Positions 51,228 through 60,196 of a stretch of DNA of 64,000 nucleotides are shown in pieces. The stretch's first letter is position 1. Each line of letters opens with the position of its first letter. The position numbers and the translations under genes were made by a program. This DNA comes from Prolixibacteraceae bacterium UBA1413 (GTDB lineage Bacteria; Bacteroidota; Bacteroidia; Bacteroidales; Prolixibacteraceae). The notes below the pieces were generated by a model. The model did not search any database. It was given only the letters and a program-made list of their open reading frames with translations, and was not told the DNA's origin. The DNA lies in the NCBI GenBank assembly GCA_002304925.1, contig DBPT01000028.1:1-64000 (forward strand), given 5' to 3'.

Positions 51228-52088
51228 TCAGAATATCATCTTCTCAATGGGAACCACCAGGATCCCTTCGGCTCCGGCTTTTTTGAGCCGCCCGATCACC
51301 TCCCAGAAATCATCCTCACTGATCACCGAATGGACGGAACTCCACCCGCTCTCAGCCAGGGGCATCACGGTCGGACTTTTCATGCCCGGGAGGATGGCCG
51401 TAATATCGGGGATCTTCTCATTGGGAGCGTTGAGGAGGATGTATTTTTTCCCTTCGGCACGCTGCACCGATTCCAGGCGGAAGATAAATTCCTCCAGAAC
51501 GGCCCTTTGGATTTCTGAAATCGCCGGATGGGCCACCAGCACTGCCTCGGAAGCCACCACCACTTCCACCTCTTTGAGACGGTTGCTTACCAGCGTGGAA
51601 CCGGAACTCACAATGTCAAAGATGGCGTCGGAAAGCCCAATCCCCGGGGAGATCTCCACCGAGCCGTTGATTACATGGATTTCAGAGGTTATGCCTTTCT
51701 CTTTAAGCCAGGAGGCAAGGATCTGCGGATAAGAGGTGGCGATCTTCTTACCCGTGAACCACGATATCCCGGGATAGTCGACCTGTTTGGGAATCGCCAG
51801 GGAGAGTCGGCACTTGCTGAATCCCAACCGTTTTACGATGGTTACGTTCTCCCTCCGTTCGAGGACCTCGTTCTCCCCCACAATGCCTGCATCGGCCGCC
51901 CCGCAGGCAACGGTCTGGGGAATGTCGTCATCACGGAGATAGAGTACTTCCACAGGGAAATTCATGGCCGGGGATACCAGGTTACGCCTGCCTATCACCA
52001 GTTTGATGCCGGCTTCTTCTATCAGTTTCAACGACCCTTCATTCAGCCGCCCCTTGGCCTGGATCGCAATTCTCAGTTTTTCCTGCAT
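51228..52088 (-). CDS. hisG: ATP phosphoribosyltransferase, long form
   Basis: The 286-residue protein is HisG of the long (HisG-L) type, with the C-terminal regulatory domain (about 215-286, EKIPDITAILPGMKSPTVMPL) that binds histidine for feedback inhibition, so HisZ is not needed. Key parts: AIQAKGRLNEGS at the start, AADAGIVGENEV near 66, and the PRPP loop DIVSSGSTLVSNRL near 168. It is the first structural gene of the his cluster, behind a leader peptide and attenuator. Confidence 0.97.
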   Translation of the reverse strand: MQEKLRIAIQAKGRLNEGSLKLIEEAGIKLVIGRRNLVSPAMNFPVEVLYLRDDDIPQTVACGAADAGIVGENEVLERRENVTIVKRLGFSKCRLSLAIPKQVDYPGISWFTGKKIATSYPQILASWLKEKGITSEIHVINGSVEISPGIGLSDAIFDIVSSGSTLVSNRLKEVEVVVASEAVLVAHPAISEIQRAVLEEFIFRLESVQRAEGKKYILLNAPNEKIPDITAILPGMKSPTVMPLAESGWSSVHSVISEDDFWEVIGRLKKAGAEGILVVPIEKMIF

Positions 52089-52095
52089 AGCGTTA

Positions 52096-52128
52096 AATAA
52101 AAAAAGCCTACCGTTTGTGGTAAGCCTT
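52096..52128 (-). terminator. Attenuator terminator of the his operon
   Basis: On the minus strand AGGCTTACC, loop, GGTAGGCTT is followed by a T-rich run, ending eight bases before the hisG start. It has one G-T wobble. It lies between hisL and hisG, in the place of a classical attenuator. CCTACC inside hisL could pair with GGTAGG of the 3' arm and prevent the terminator when the ribosome stalls; this pairing is an inference. Confidence 0.8.
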
Positions 52129-52162
52129 CAGGGTTATCTGACTATGAATATTGACAATACAC

Positions 52163-52225
52163 CTATGGCCTGCCACCGGGTAGGTTAATCCAATGATGTC
52201 TGTGATGCGAATAAAATACATTCAT
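52163..52225 (-). CDS. hisL: Histidine leader peptide
   Basis: A 20-codon ORF on the minus strand contains SHHRHH (four histidines within five codons), then ends WINLPGGRP and TAG, 74 bases before hisG. Clustered His codons before a terminator are the sign of ribosome-mediated attenuation: lack of charged tRNA-His stalls the ribosome and lets transcription reach hisG. Upstream, the 12-base repeat AGTTATAAATTC occurs at 52251 and 52282 (31 bases apart), which could be a paired operator or promoter element. Confidence 0.8.
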   Translation of the reverse strand: MNVFYSHHRHHWINLPGGRP

Positions 52226-52325
52226 AATTTGCAGTCAATAATGCAATAATAGTTATAAATTCCTTACTTTCCGTTTCTGGAAGTTATAAATTCTCACTTT
52301 TAACATTAAATATACGTACCCGTTA

Positions 52326-53228
52326 TTAATCGGAGAACATGTTCCTGACGGAATTGGGGAATCGGTTGTTGCCGCTGAACCCGAAATTCAGAAAAATTTC
52401 ATGTGAATTGGTGCTCCAGGGTTTCAGGATCTCCGCACTCATACTTGATTTGAATGCGTATCCCAGATGTAAGTTCCTGACCAGCCTGAACCCGGCCATG
52501 AAGGTAAGGTCGTGATTATTCGTATAGGAACTACCCAGCCAGAAATGATCTTTGTAAAATGCCAGGACTCCGGCTTCCACCCAGTAAGTATCCCTCCAAT
52601 AGCGGAACAGAACATTGGGTTTAAATCGCAGAAGGCTCCGCGAAAAAAAGGTATACTGGCCGTATGCATAATAGTGCGGCACAGGGCTGGTTTCTTCAAA
52701 CCGGGTCAATGGCTTTCCAAGATGGTTGACCGACATTCCGAGGACGAGCTGGCTGAAGTGGAATTCAGCCCCGAAATCGAAATCGAGCACGGTATGTGCA
52801 TAATCCTGCAGGCTCATCGGGTCCCCCTCCTCCTCGAACGACATTTTCGTCGCCCGGAGGTTTCTGTGGATTGCTCCTGAGCCTAACCCCAATGAAAAAA
52901 AGGTTTTTTCCGACAGGAGAAACCGACGCGCATACCTGAGTTTGACATTCTGGGTTATGTCAAATCCGATCATGTCGTTGAGCACCATCAGTCCCAGTTT
53001 ATTTCCGTTCAGGTTGACGCTCATGTCAAACACCTGCATGTTGGGCTCCTGGGCAAAGCCCATGAATTCACGATTGTATAGCAGAAACAGGTTTACGTCG
53101 GGTGACTGGATAAACGATCCCGGGTTTAAACCGTCACGGTAAAACGGATAATGGTTAATATTGAGATCCTGTCCGGCTGCGGAAAGCAACTGACACAGGC
53201 ACAGGATGGCAAAAGCAATCTTTTTCAT
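52326..53228 (-). CDS. PorP/SprF family type IX secretion protein
   Basis: The 300-residue outer-membrane protein has a signal peptide (1-18, ending SAAG) and the PorP/SprF plan: NHYPFYRDGLNPGSF at the start of the mature part, LGLMVLNDMIGFD, YARRFLLSEKTFFSLGLGSG and strands with terminal aromatics. SprF helps secrete the adhesin SprB through the type IX system; PorP/SprF proteins are usually coded beside their CHU_C cargo, as here. The start at 53228 (MKKIAFAIL) gives the signal peptide; an upstream in-frame Met is unlikely. It is third in a unit with the OmpA-like and CHU_C genes. Confidence 0.92.
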   Translation of the reverse strand: MKKIAFAILCLCQLLSAAGQDLNINHYPFYRDGLNPGSFIQSPDVNLFLLYNREFMGFAQEPNMQVFDMSVNLNGNKLGLMVLNDMIGFDITQNVKLRYARRFLLSEKTFFSLGLGSGAIHRNLRATKMSFEEEGDPMSLQDYAHTVLDFDFGAEFHFSQLVLGMSVNHLGKPLTRFEETSPVPHYYAYGQYTFFSRSLLRFKPNVLFRYWRDTYWVEAGVLAFYKDHFWLGSSYTNNHDLTFMAGFRLVRNLHLGYAFKSSMSAEILKPWSTNSHEIFLNFGFSGNNRFPNSVRNMFSD

Positions 53229-53256
53229 ATTGATAATTCTTAACCTTGTCACGCCC

Positions 53257-55902
53257 TTATTGTTTCAGATCAACCACAAAGCAATCCCTGTATCCTCGGT
53301 TTTTCAGCAGCTTCATCACATTTTCGGCTTCGGCACGTGTAGCGAAACTGCCGATATGATATTTGTAAAGGCCCTTGATGAACCTGTGGTGGATGCCATA
53401 CCGGGCGATGATGTCCGAAATCCCGGTAAATTGCACGGCAGGCTCGACGAGCTGCATTCCTGCAGCTATCTGGACGCCGAAGTTATTTTCCTCACTTTTC
53501 GGGTCCCGGACGGGAATTGCAGGTGGTTCTTCCGCAGGATGGGGAATGATTTCGCCCTTTTCGTCAATATGAAACACCCCTTTCTCTTCAAAATCAAATT
53601 TTTTCGTGGCATCACCGGGATGCTGCACCTGCACGCCCAGGGCATCCGAAAGATCGGTGACGGTGGTACGGGTGGCGGCAACCGCATGGGTTGACAGGGC
53701 CCTGAGAGCCGACCCGCCCGGGATATAAGGTTCGCCTTCCAGATAGCCTATCAGCATGAAGGTGGTCCGCCTGTTGCGCTGATGATCCGCTTCAGTGCGG
53801 GCATCCTTCACCACCGGAACCTGTTCTCCGTATGCCCTGGAGACAATCTGCCTGGGGTTCACCCCGCGGTTGATCAGATAATCCTGAACGCTCCGGCCGC
53901 GCCGCTCCGATAATCCCTTGTTATAGGCATCCGTACCCCTTTCATCGGTATGCGATCCCATTTCCAGGATGAACAGGGGATTCAGACTGAAGAGCTTGAC
54001 GACGGCATTTAAGGTAGGTACGGCATCGGCCCGGATATTGGATTTGTCAAAATCATAAAAAATATCAGGCACCGTTATGGTATCGCTCACTGCGCGTAAA
54101 TTGAAATCCGTGTCATATCCTGTTTCTGTCGACATGGTGACCGGCACTTCTCCCGAAGGGGTTTCCAGCAGCCTGGAGTCGGTATAGTAATGTTTTTTAC
54201 TTACCGTCAGGGTGATGAGGTCATTTGAAGGAACCTTTTCAAAGACAAACCTGCCCTGCTGATCTGTCAGGGTATCCTTGTAATACCCCTTCACCCCCCA
54301 GGCATTGACGGAGGCCCCTTCGATGGGGAGACGGGTTTTCAGGTCGTATACGTTTCCGCGGATGGTGTGGGTAGCGAGTGGTTTGATCTCCTTCTGGAGG
54401 TAGATGATCAGGGTGTCTTCTGAGAAACAGGGAATTTCTATTGTTTTCAGCCTGTAATTCTCAAGACGGAATTCCAGTTCATGGGCCTTGCCGCAGGTCT
54501 GGTGCGCGGAAGCGACCAGTTCGAAGAATCCTGAAGGATCGGTGATTTCGCGCCGCGGCTCTTCTCCGGGCGTTTTGAGGGTAACACTGACGTCAGACAG
54601 GGGCTCCTTGGTCGACAGTTCTTTGACAAAACCTTTGATATCGGGAAGGATGATGCTGTGATAAAACGAGAAGATGTCATCCCCCCCGGTCAGGTTTTCC
54701 CGGTTGGAGCAAAAATAGCCGCCCCTAAGATCCTTGTTGACGATTACGCTGAAGTCGTCGGCATTGGAATTGACGGGGGCTCCCACATTGATCGCTTCCT
54801 CATAGATCCCGTCCCTGATGAACACCTTGTAGATGTCAAGTCCACCCATGCCGACACGGCCATTTGAAGCAAACAGGAGGATGGAGTCACCGATGGCATA
54901 GGGGAACATTTCATCCCCTGCGGTATTGACGCTCTCCCCCAGGTTTCTGATGTCGTAAAACCGGCCTCCGGCATCAACTTTGGCCCGCCAGATATCCTTG
55001 CCTCCCTTTCCTCCCGGCATGTCGGAAGAGAAATAAACGGTCTTGCCGTCAGCGGTCAAAGCAGGATGCCCGTAATTGTATTCCGTCTTGCCTATGGAAA
55101 CCTCCTTCAGGTTTACCCACTTCTCTTTTTCCAAAAGAGCCCTGTAGATGGCGCAGGTCTCCGGCTTTTTACGGCATTGGGTGACGTAGGCAACACCTGG
55201 ATTTGCCTGAGAGGTGGTGAATGTTCCGTCGTTATACAGTGTATTGATCTCCCCCTTCAGAAGGAGGGGGTCGTCAAACATGCCGGTGATGGTGTCAAAG
55301 CGGGCGGTGTATAAATCGGTGAACTGCCGGTTCTCAATATCGGCCAGATCCATTTCTTCCCGGCTTCTGTCGGAAGAGAAGATCAGATTTCCGCCGAAAA
55401 AGGAGATCCCGAACTCGTTTGAAGAGGAGTTGATCCTTTCCTGATGGACGATCCTCCTTTTTTTAACCGACAGTGACGCCATCTGGGCATCGGCAAAATC
55501 ACAGTTTTTCATCAGTAGGACGATCCCTTCATCCCCGGGATACTGCTTCAGTAACTTCTCCAGTTCTTCACGCGCTGAGCCGATGTTGCCGTTTCGCAAA
55601 AGCAAATCGGCATAATGTATCGCGTCTTCCTTTCCGGTGTTGCCCCGGGCCATTAACAATCCGTAAAAGTCGAGCGCTTTGGCATATTGGTTGGTCAAAC
55701 GGTAAGATGTGGCCAGTTTTTCAATCAGTTCCCTGCTTTCGGGATTCTTTTCGTATGCATTTTCATACAAATAAATTGCACCGGCGTAATTTTTCAGCTC
55801 CGCCTGCCGGTCTCCCCTGCTGATCAGGTTTTTCTGCGCTGCAGCAGGAACATCCCAGAACAGGATGACAAGGAGAATTGCATAAAGATTCAGATTTTTC
55901 AT
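53257..55902 (-). CDS. TPR/PD40/OmpA/SPOR envelope protein of the type IX secretion cluster
   Basis: The 881-residue protein has a signal peptide (1-22), TPR repeats (about 25-125), a PD40/WD40-like beta-propeller (about 155-420, including HPALTADGKTVYFSSDMPGG and FASNGRVGMGGLDIY), two CNA-B/carboxypeptidase-like sandwiches (about 425-630), an OmpA domain (about 645-750, with YDFDKSNIR and SHTDERGTD) and a C-terminal SPOR domain (about 810-881). OmpA and SPOR both bind peptidoglycan, so the protein should tie the translocon or its cargo to the wall. The TPR-PD40-OmpA core resembles PorE. It lies between PorP/SprF and the CHU_C protein. Confidence 0.88.
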   Translation of the reverse strand: MKNLNLYAILLVILFWDVPAAAQKNLISRGDRQAELKNYAGAIYLYENAYEKNPESRELIEKLATSYRLTNQYAKALDFYGLLMARGNTGKEDAIHYADLLLRNGNIGSAREELEKLLKQYPGDEGIVLLMKNCDFADAQMASLSVKKRRIVHQERINSSSNEFGISFFGGNLIFSSDRSREEMDLADIENRQFTDLYTARFDTITGMFDDPLLLKGEINTLYNDGTFTTSQANPGVAYVTQCRKKPETCAIYRALLEKEKWVNLKEVSIGKTEYNYGHPALTADGKTVYFSSDMPGGKGGKDIWRAKVDAGGRFYDIRNLGESVNTAGDEMFPYAIGDSILLFASNGRVGMGGLDIYKVFIRDGIYEEAINVGAPVNSNADDFSVIVNKDLRGGYFCSNRENLTGGDDIFSFYHSIILPDIKGFVKELSTKEPLSDVSVTLKTPGEEPRREITDPSGFFELVASAHQTCGKAHELEFRLENYRLKTIEIPCFSEDTLIIYLQKEIKPLATHTIRGNVYDLKTRLPIEGASVNAWGVKGYYKDTLTDQQGRFVFEKVPSNDLITLTVSKKHYYTDSRLLETPSGEVPVTMSTETGYDTDFNLRAVSDTITVPDIFYDFDKSNIRADAVPTLNAVVKLFSLNPLFILEMGSHTDERGTDAYNKGLSERRGRSVQDYLINRGVNPRQIVSRAYGEQVPVVKDARTEADHQRNRRTTFMLIGYLEGEPYIPGGSALRALSTHAVAATRTTVTDLSDALGVQVQHPGDATKKFDFEEKGVFHIDEKGEIIPHPAEEPPAIPVRDPKSEENNFGVQIAAGMQLVEPAVQFTGISDIIARYGIHHRFIKGLYKYHIGSFATRAEAENVMKLLKNRGYRDCFVVDLKQ

Positions 55903-55920
55903 CGTCCGGTCAGTTGTGGA

Positions 55921-57456
55921 TTATCGCAATAATGTTACAGGTCCTTTGTAAAAGACGGTGTTGTCACTGTCCATGACCACATAAAAATAGGTTCCGACGG
56001 GCATTTCTTTTCCGTTCAGGGTTCCGTCCCAGCCATCCCATCCTTTGTAGAGGATTTTGCCGGTGCGGTCAAAGACAGTGATATTCCGGTAAGGGAGCAG
56101 GCGGTCGTTGATGCCGTCCCCGTTGGGAGAAAAGGCGTTGACCTTGACTGGGGCGGGCAGGATTTCCGTTTTGGTCTTGTCGATGTCAATGAAATTGGTA
56201 CATCCGAACTCATTGGTCACCAACACCAGAATGGTATCCGTGCCGACTGCATCCCGGTAGTCAAAGCTGTTTGAAGGGCCTTCCTGCAGGATGCCGTCGA
56301 CGTTGTAGAAAGTATATTTCACGTAACCCGTGGGAGTGACGATCACCCTGAAATTCTGGTAGTCGTTAGTGATCAACAGATTTGAAGGAACCGGATTTAC
56401 CTTTACCCTGACGGTATCGCGGTAAAAACATCCCAGGTTGTTGGTGATGACCACATGAAAGGAGGTATCGCGGAAGGCGATAAAATCGGTATAACAGGAG
56501 GTGGCTCCGTTTGACCAGAGGTAGCTGTGGCTGTCATCGCACTCGGCGAATATCCTGGTAGGGGTTCCCCGGCACACCTCCTGGTCAGGGATCGGGGATA
56601 CCCGGATGGGGTTGATGGTGAGGGAAACCGTATCAGAGTTGACGCAGCCGTCTCCCATTGCGTCGAGGATTATAAGGAGGGTGCCGTGATCGTACTTATC
56701 GGGAATGTAAACGGGTTGCAAGGTTTTTTCGTTGACAAAGGTTCCGCTACCGGTATGTCTCCACCGGAAATGAGGGGCATTTGTGGAAGCTTCGAGGGAG
56801 AATGGCTCAACACTGCAGATGGAATCATCGGGGGTATGGATTTCAACATAGGGGCGTTCGAAATAGTTGAGTTTCATGGTGTCGGAAACGGAGGTGCATC
56901 CCTGGAGACCCTGGCCCGTGAAGATGAACAGGATGGTACCGCTTTCTCCGGGTGCCGGCACATAGGTGGGGAAGTAATAAGGATCCTGCCGGGTTGTGTC
57001 AAACCGGAAGGTGCCCTTGCCGTTGTGCGCCCACTGATAGGTGGCATTTTTATAGGACAGGGGCTTCAATGCATAAGGATCATTGACGCAGAGTGAATCA
57101 TCGAGGCCGGCATTTATGACCGGGGGGGGCGATACGATGATCAGGATGCTGTCGGAGTACACCAGGTTAAAAACGGGGTCGGTGACGGTAATCCTGAACA
57201 GGGTTGTTTCCATCGGGGTTGCAATGACGCCGGCAGCAGCAGGATTGTCCACCATGTTCGCCGGTTCCCATCTAAAGACCGGAATGACAAAAACAGGCCC
57301 GTAACTGGAAGGCACCACGTTGAGTTGAATGGATTCTCCGAGACAGATTGCTGATTTATTTCCTTCGGCTGAGACTTTGATTCCCTGGATCTGCCCATGG
57401 GATGGAAGGGAATAAACCAGTGCAAAAAAGAGGGTTATCAAAAATTCTCTTTTCAT
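55921..57456 (-). CDS. Secreted protein with CHU_C (type B) type IX sorting domain
   Basis: The 511-residue protein has a signal peptide (1-21), several Ig-like/PKD-like beta domains with paired cysteines (about 25-420; SICLGESIQLNV, DSLCVNDPYAL, DSICSVEPFSLEAS, QEVCRGTPTRIFA mark their starts) and a C-terminal CHU_C domain (about 425-511: NAFSPNGDGINDRLLP, then ITVFDRTGKILYKG and GWDGTLNGKEMPVGTYFYVV). CHU_C directs export by the type IX system. Cargo of this type is often a gliding adhesin or surface filament. The start at 57456 (MKREFLITL) provides the signal. First gene of the three-gene unit. Confidence 0.92.
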   Translation of the reverse strand: MKREFLITLFFALVYSLPSHGQIQGIKVSAEGNKSAICLGESIQLNVVPSSYGPVFVIPVFRWEPANMVDNPAAAGVIATPMETTLFRITVTDPVFNLVYSDSILIIVSPPPVINAGLDDSLCVNDPYALKPLSYKNATYQWAHNGKGTFRFDTTRQDPYYFPTYVPAPGESGTILFIFTGQGLQGCTSVSDTMKLNYFERPYVEIHTPDDSICSVEPFSLEASTNAPHFRWRHTGSGTFVNEKTLQPVYIPDKYDHGTLLIILDAMGDGCVNSDTVSLTINPIRVSPIPDQEVCRGTPTRIFAECDDSHSYLWSNGATSCYTDFIAFRDTSFHVVITNNLGCFYRDTVRVKVNPVPSNLLITNDYQNFRVIVTPTGYVKYTFYNVDGILQEGPSNSFDYRDAVGTDTILVLVTNEFGCTNFIDIDKTKTEILPAPVKVNAFSPNGDGINDRLLPYRNITVFDRTGKILYKGWDGWDGTLNGKEMPVGTYFYVVMDSDNTVFYKGPVTLLR

Positions 57457-57753
57457 AATACCTCCGGTTTGGTTTGTAATGGAATTTGCTGGAATTTGCA
57501 ATCATTAACAAAAATATGGATTTTTACATATTGTGTTACAGTTTTTTATCAACAAGCTCCGGAAAAGTTTCAGATTCAAATGTGAATAACCGTTTTTGCC
57601 GGGATTTCCGATGTTCAATTCCAATTGCTTACAAATGGTTATTTCCGGGGACAAATGGATTTAAATGGTTAAATACCGGCAAATGGTTTTCGTTTACCTT
57701 AAATTTACTGGTGATACAGATCCCTTTTCAAAACCTTTAAATACGGAGGAACT

Positions 57754-58107
57754 ATGAATGCTTTGCGAAACAGTGTCAGGTTGATCGGTCATTTAGGTGA
57801 CACCCCGAAAATTCATATTTTCGAGAGTGGCAGGAAGGTGGCCAATTTCTCATTAGCCACGAATGAGAGTTACGTGGATGCGGCGGGAAACCGCAAGTCA
57901 GAGACCACGTGGCACAAACTGGTCGCGTATGGTCAAACGGCTGGGGTGGCTGAGAAATATCTGCAGAAAGGGTCGGAAGTAGCCATTGAAGGCAAAATCA
58001 CCAACCGTTCCTATGAGGACAAAAACGGGGATTCCCACTATGTCACCGAGATTGTGGTCAATTCCCTGATGATGCTGGACAATAAGAACCGGCAGAAAAA
58101 CGAATAA
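57754..58107 (+). CDS. ssb: Single-stranded DNA-binding protein, short form
   Basis: The 117-residue protein is an OB-fold SSB: NSVRLIGHLGDTPKIHIFESG, VANFSLATNES, TTWHKLVAYGQTAGVAEKYLQKGSEVAIEGKI. It ends NRQKNE, without the usual disordered tail and acidic DDDIPF-like tip that recruits repair proteins. A second, full-length ssb is therefore expected elsewhere. The ribosome site GGAGGA at 57746 is unusually good for this phylum. Upstream, AAATGGTT recurs four times within 57625-57690. No partner gene is adjacent. Confidence 0.92.
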   Translation: MNALRNSVRLIGHLGDTPKIHIFESGRKVANFSLATNESYVDAAGNRKSETTWHKLVAYGQTAGVAEKYLQKGSEVAIEGKITNRSYEDKNGDSHYVTEIVVNSLMMLDNKNRQKNE

Positions 58108-58241
58108 CCACTCTTTTGGCAGTATTGCCGTTGATTTACAAACCTTTACATGTTCCCTGGCGGGTCTTGGTACCCGGAATCATTTCACGGGTGACCCTGT
58201 CACCCGGGTTGCGTTCTTTATTCAGTTCTTATGGTGGTTGG

Positions 58242-58280
58242 CCCGGAGCCGTCACCTCCGGGTGACGGTTTCCGGGTTTT
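58242..58280. terminator. Strong two-part hairpin terminator between ssb and the CAP gene
   Basis: CCCGGA-G-CCGTCACC-TCCG-GGTGACGG-TT-TCCGGG followed by TTTT: an 8-base-pair inner and 6-base-pair outer helix. It sits between convergent genes and should serve both. Around 58195-58210 there is a further GTGACCCTGTCACCCGGG palindromic stretch. Confidence 0.85.
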
Positions 58281-58294
58281 GGATTTCATGCGCC

Positions 58295-59092
58295 TTATTC
58301 GGAGGCGAAGGCATGGGCAAAGTCCATCACAAACAGATGGCCCCATTTGGGGTGTTTTCCCGTGGCGATCCCCACCAGCTTGTACTTCTCGTCCAGGAAA
58401 ATTTTCCGGTGCCCCCGGCCGGGAACACCATCGTCAATGATCAGGAAAAGCACTGCCAGAAAGGGGTCAGGATCCCCATAAAAGATATTTTGAGCCAGCC
58501 CTACTTCCGGTTTGCCGTAACGCATCACCCGCTCCTTGATGGCCGACCCGTCCGACCCGATATGACCGGTCCGCCCAGTAGCCGATTGATCGGCCTGATG
58601 ATCCCGCGCCGACCGGGTTAACCGGTGGTCGGGAGTGAGCAAAGGTACTGCCGCTGCAGACTTCAATTCGCGGATTGCATCCCGGAGCGGGAGAATACCC
58701 TCTTTGGTAAGGATGGGAACTCCTCCCGGAATCATCAGCTTCTTTCCCTGGTACTTGTTCAGAAGCGGGACCAGGTACTCCTCGGCATAGGCTGGGGGAT
58801 TGGAGCGCAGCTTGTTGATCTCATAAACCACCGCCTTCTCGGTGGCAGACAGATAATCGACCCCGGCAGCCGTATCCAGAATCCCGCGGTCCCAGCGGTT
58901 GCCCGCCGCAAGAGACGCATCGGGAGTGGCTGCCGCCGCCGGCGTTATGACACCGAATGCCGGGAGGACAGCCTCATAAGGTGCAGCAGGCAAAAGTGGG
59001 TCAGGGAAAGGCCCGGCAGACAACGGCATGGCTGTCACCATCGCTTTTCCTGCAAAAAAAAGAAAGATTGCCTGAATTGCTCTTTTCACCAT
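58295..59092 (-). CDS. CAP-domain exported protein
   Basis: The protein of about 265 residues has a signal peptide (MVKRAIQAIFLFFAGKAM at 59092) and a CAP/SCP domain (about 85-265): ATEKAVVYEINKLRSNPPAYAEEYL, LTRSARDHQADQS, GHIGSDGS and NIFYG in the usual order; GRGHRKIFLDEKYKLVGIATG ends it. His in DHQ and H in GHRK fit the CAP cavity residues. Bacterial CAP proteins are secreted, with mostly unknown roles. Earlier in-frame starts exist, but the signal peptide supports this one. Confidence 0.85.
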   Translation of the reverse strand: MVKRAIQAIFLFFAGKAMVTAMPLSAGPFPDPLLPAAPYEAVLPAFGVITPAAAATPDASLAAGNRWDRGILDTAAGVDYLSATEKAVVYEINKLRSNPPAYAEEYLVPLLNKYQGKKLMIPGGVPILTKEGILPLRDAIRELKSAAAVPLLTPDHRLTRSARDHQADQSATGRTGHIGSDGSAIKERVMRYGKPEVGLAQNIFYGDPDPFLAVLFLIIDDGVPGRGHRKIFLDEKYKLVGIATGKHPKWGHLFVMDFAHAFASE

Positions 59093-59278
59093 TTTTATGA
59101 ACGTTTTTAAAAACCTTTTCAAAAAAAATGCCGCTTTTACATCCGGGCTCACGCGAAGGGGAGGTTCCGATAGATTTCCCGGCTTCCCTGTCGTCACACA
59201 CCGCAAAGAAACCGGCTTCCGCAACGGGTGAAAGTCTGGGGGGGAATTCACCGGCCCGCCACCGGAGGAGGTGTGTCG

Positions 59279-60043
59279 TCAACTGTAGGCTTCCTCCCTG
59301 TTGATGCGGGCCACCTCCACCAGCATGCCGGCAATTTCCTCCGTCACATGGCGGAAATATTTCTCTCCCTTTTCCCGGGTGGCCTTGCGGGGATTCCCTA
59401 CCCCGGTATCGTGGGTGACTTTGCTCCACTCCCTCTCCGTCCAGGCCCACTTCTTGCGGCATGCCCCGATATTGATGGTTTTGGCCGCACCATCCCCCGC
59501 CTCTTCGAGAGGAAGTACCAATTCCGGCAGAAGATAAAGCATCAGACTGGTTTCCATTTCCCCGGCATGGTCGTCAGGTTCCTCAAAGAGCTTTTCCGGC
59601 AGGGGAATCTGGTAAAAATTGGCCTGGAAAAGCCACATCTCCTGATATTTCAATCCAAGTTCACGGAGCATGGGACGGAAGTCATTTCCGCCGTGACTGT
59701 TGAAAACCACCAGCTTATAAATTCCCGAGCGCAGCAGGCTGGCAATGACATCGTCCAGTATCCTCATCTGGGTGCTGGGATTAAGGTTGATGTCGAGTGG
59801 GATGTCATGCTGTCCGGTATTGACGCCAAAAGGGATGGGGGGAAGCACCACGATGCCTGGAGTTTTTTCACGGGCTATTTTTGCCGATTCCCGGGCCAGG
59901 AGTTCCGCCTCAAAGATATCGGTGCCATAAGGCAGGTGGTAATTGTGAGCTTCCGTGGCACCCCAGGGGAGGAGAGCCACCTCATAACGGCTCTCTTTCA
60001 CAGTTTTCCAGTGATTACGTGACAACAGCGGGGAAGTATCCAT
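59279..60043 (-). CDS. Creatininase family amidohydrolase
   Basis: The 254-residue protein has the family metal ligands: WGATEAHNYHLPYGTDIFEAE (Glu, His, Asp, about residues 27-47), NSHGGND near 115 and GEMETSLMLYL near 161 (Glu). Members include creatinine amidohydrolase, mycofactocin peptidase MftE and the FAPy deformylase ArfB; no neighbouring gene selects one of these. It has no signal peptide. It lies 154 bases from the divergent Gfo/Idh gene, and a mucilage of related sugar-modifying work is possible but unproven. Confidence 0.88.
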   Translation of the reverse strand: MDTSPLLSRNHWKTVKESRYEVALLPWGATEAHNYHLPYGTDIFEAELLARESAKIAREKTPGIVVLPPIPFGVNTGQHDIPLDINLNPSTQMRILDDVIASLLRSGIYKLVVFNSHGGNDFRPMLRELGLKYQEMWLFQANFYQIPLPEKLFEEPDDHAGEMETSLMLYLLPELVLPLEEAGDGAAKTINIGACRKKWAWTEREWSKVTHDTGVGNPRKATREKGEKYFRHVTEEIAGMLVEVARINREEAYS

Positions 60044-60196
60044 GTATTTCAGAATTTATCGGTAAAACGAAATGGGTAAAAATATATTTTGTCGTTTGCG
60101 TAATGCGTGGAACAAACCCCGGAATTTCCTGTGTAATCGTCTATTTTTTTTATTTTTGGGGAGATTTAAGTGAAAAATTGAATAAAATCAGGAATC

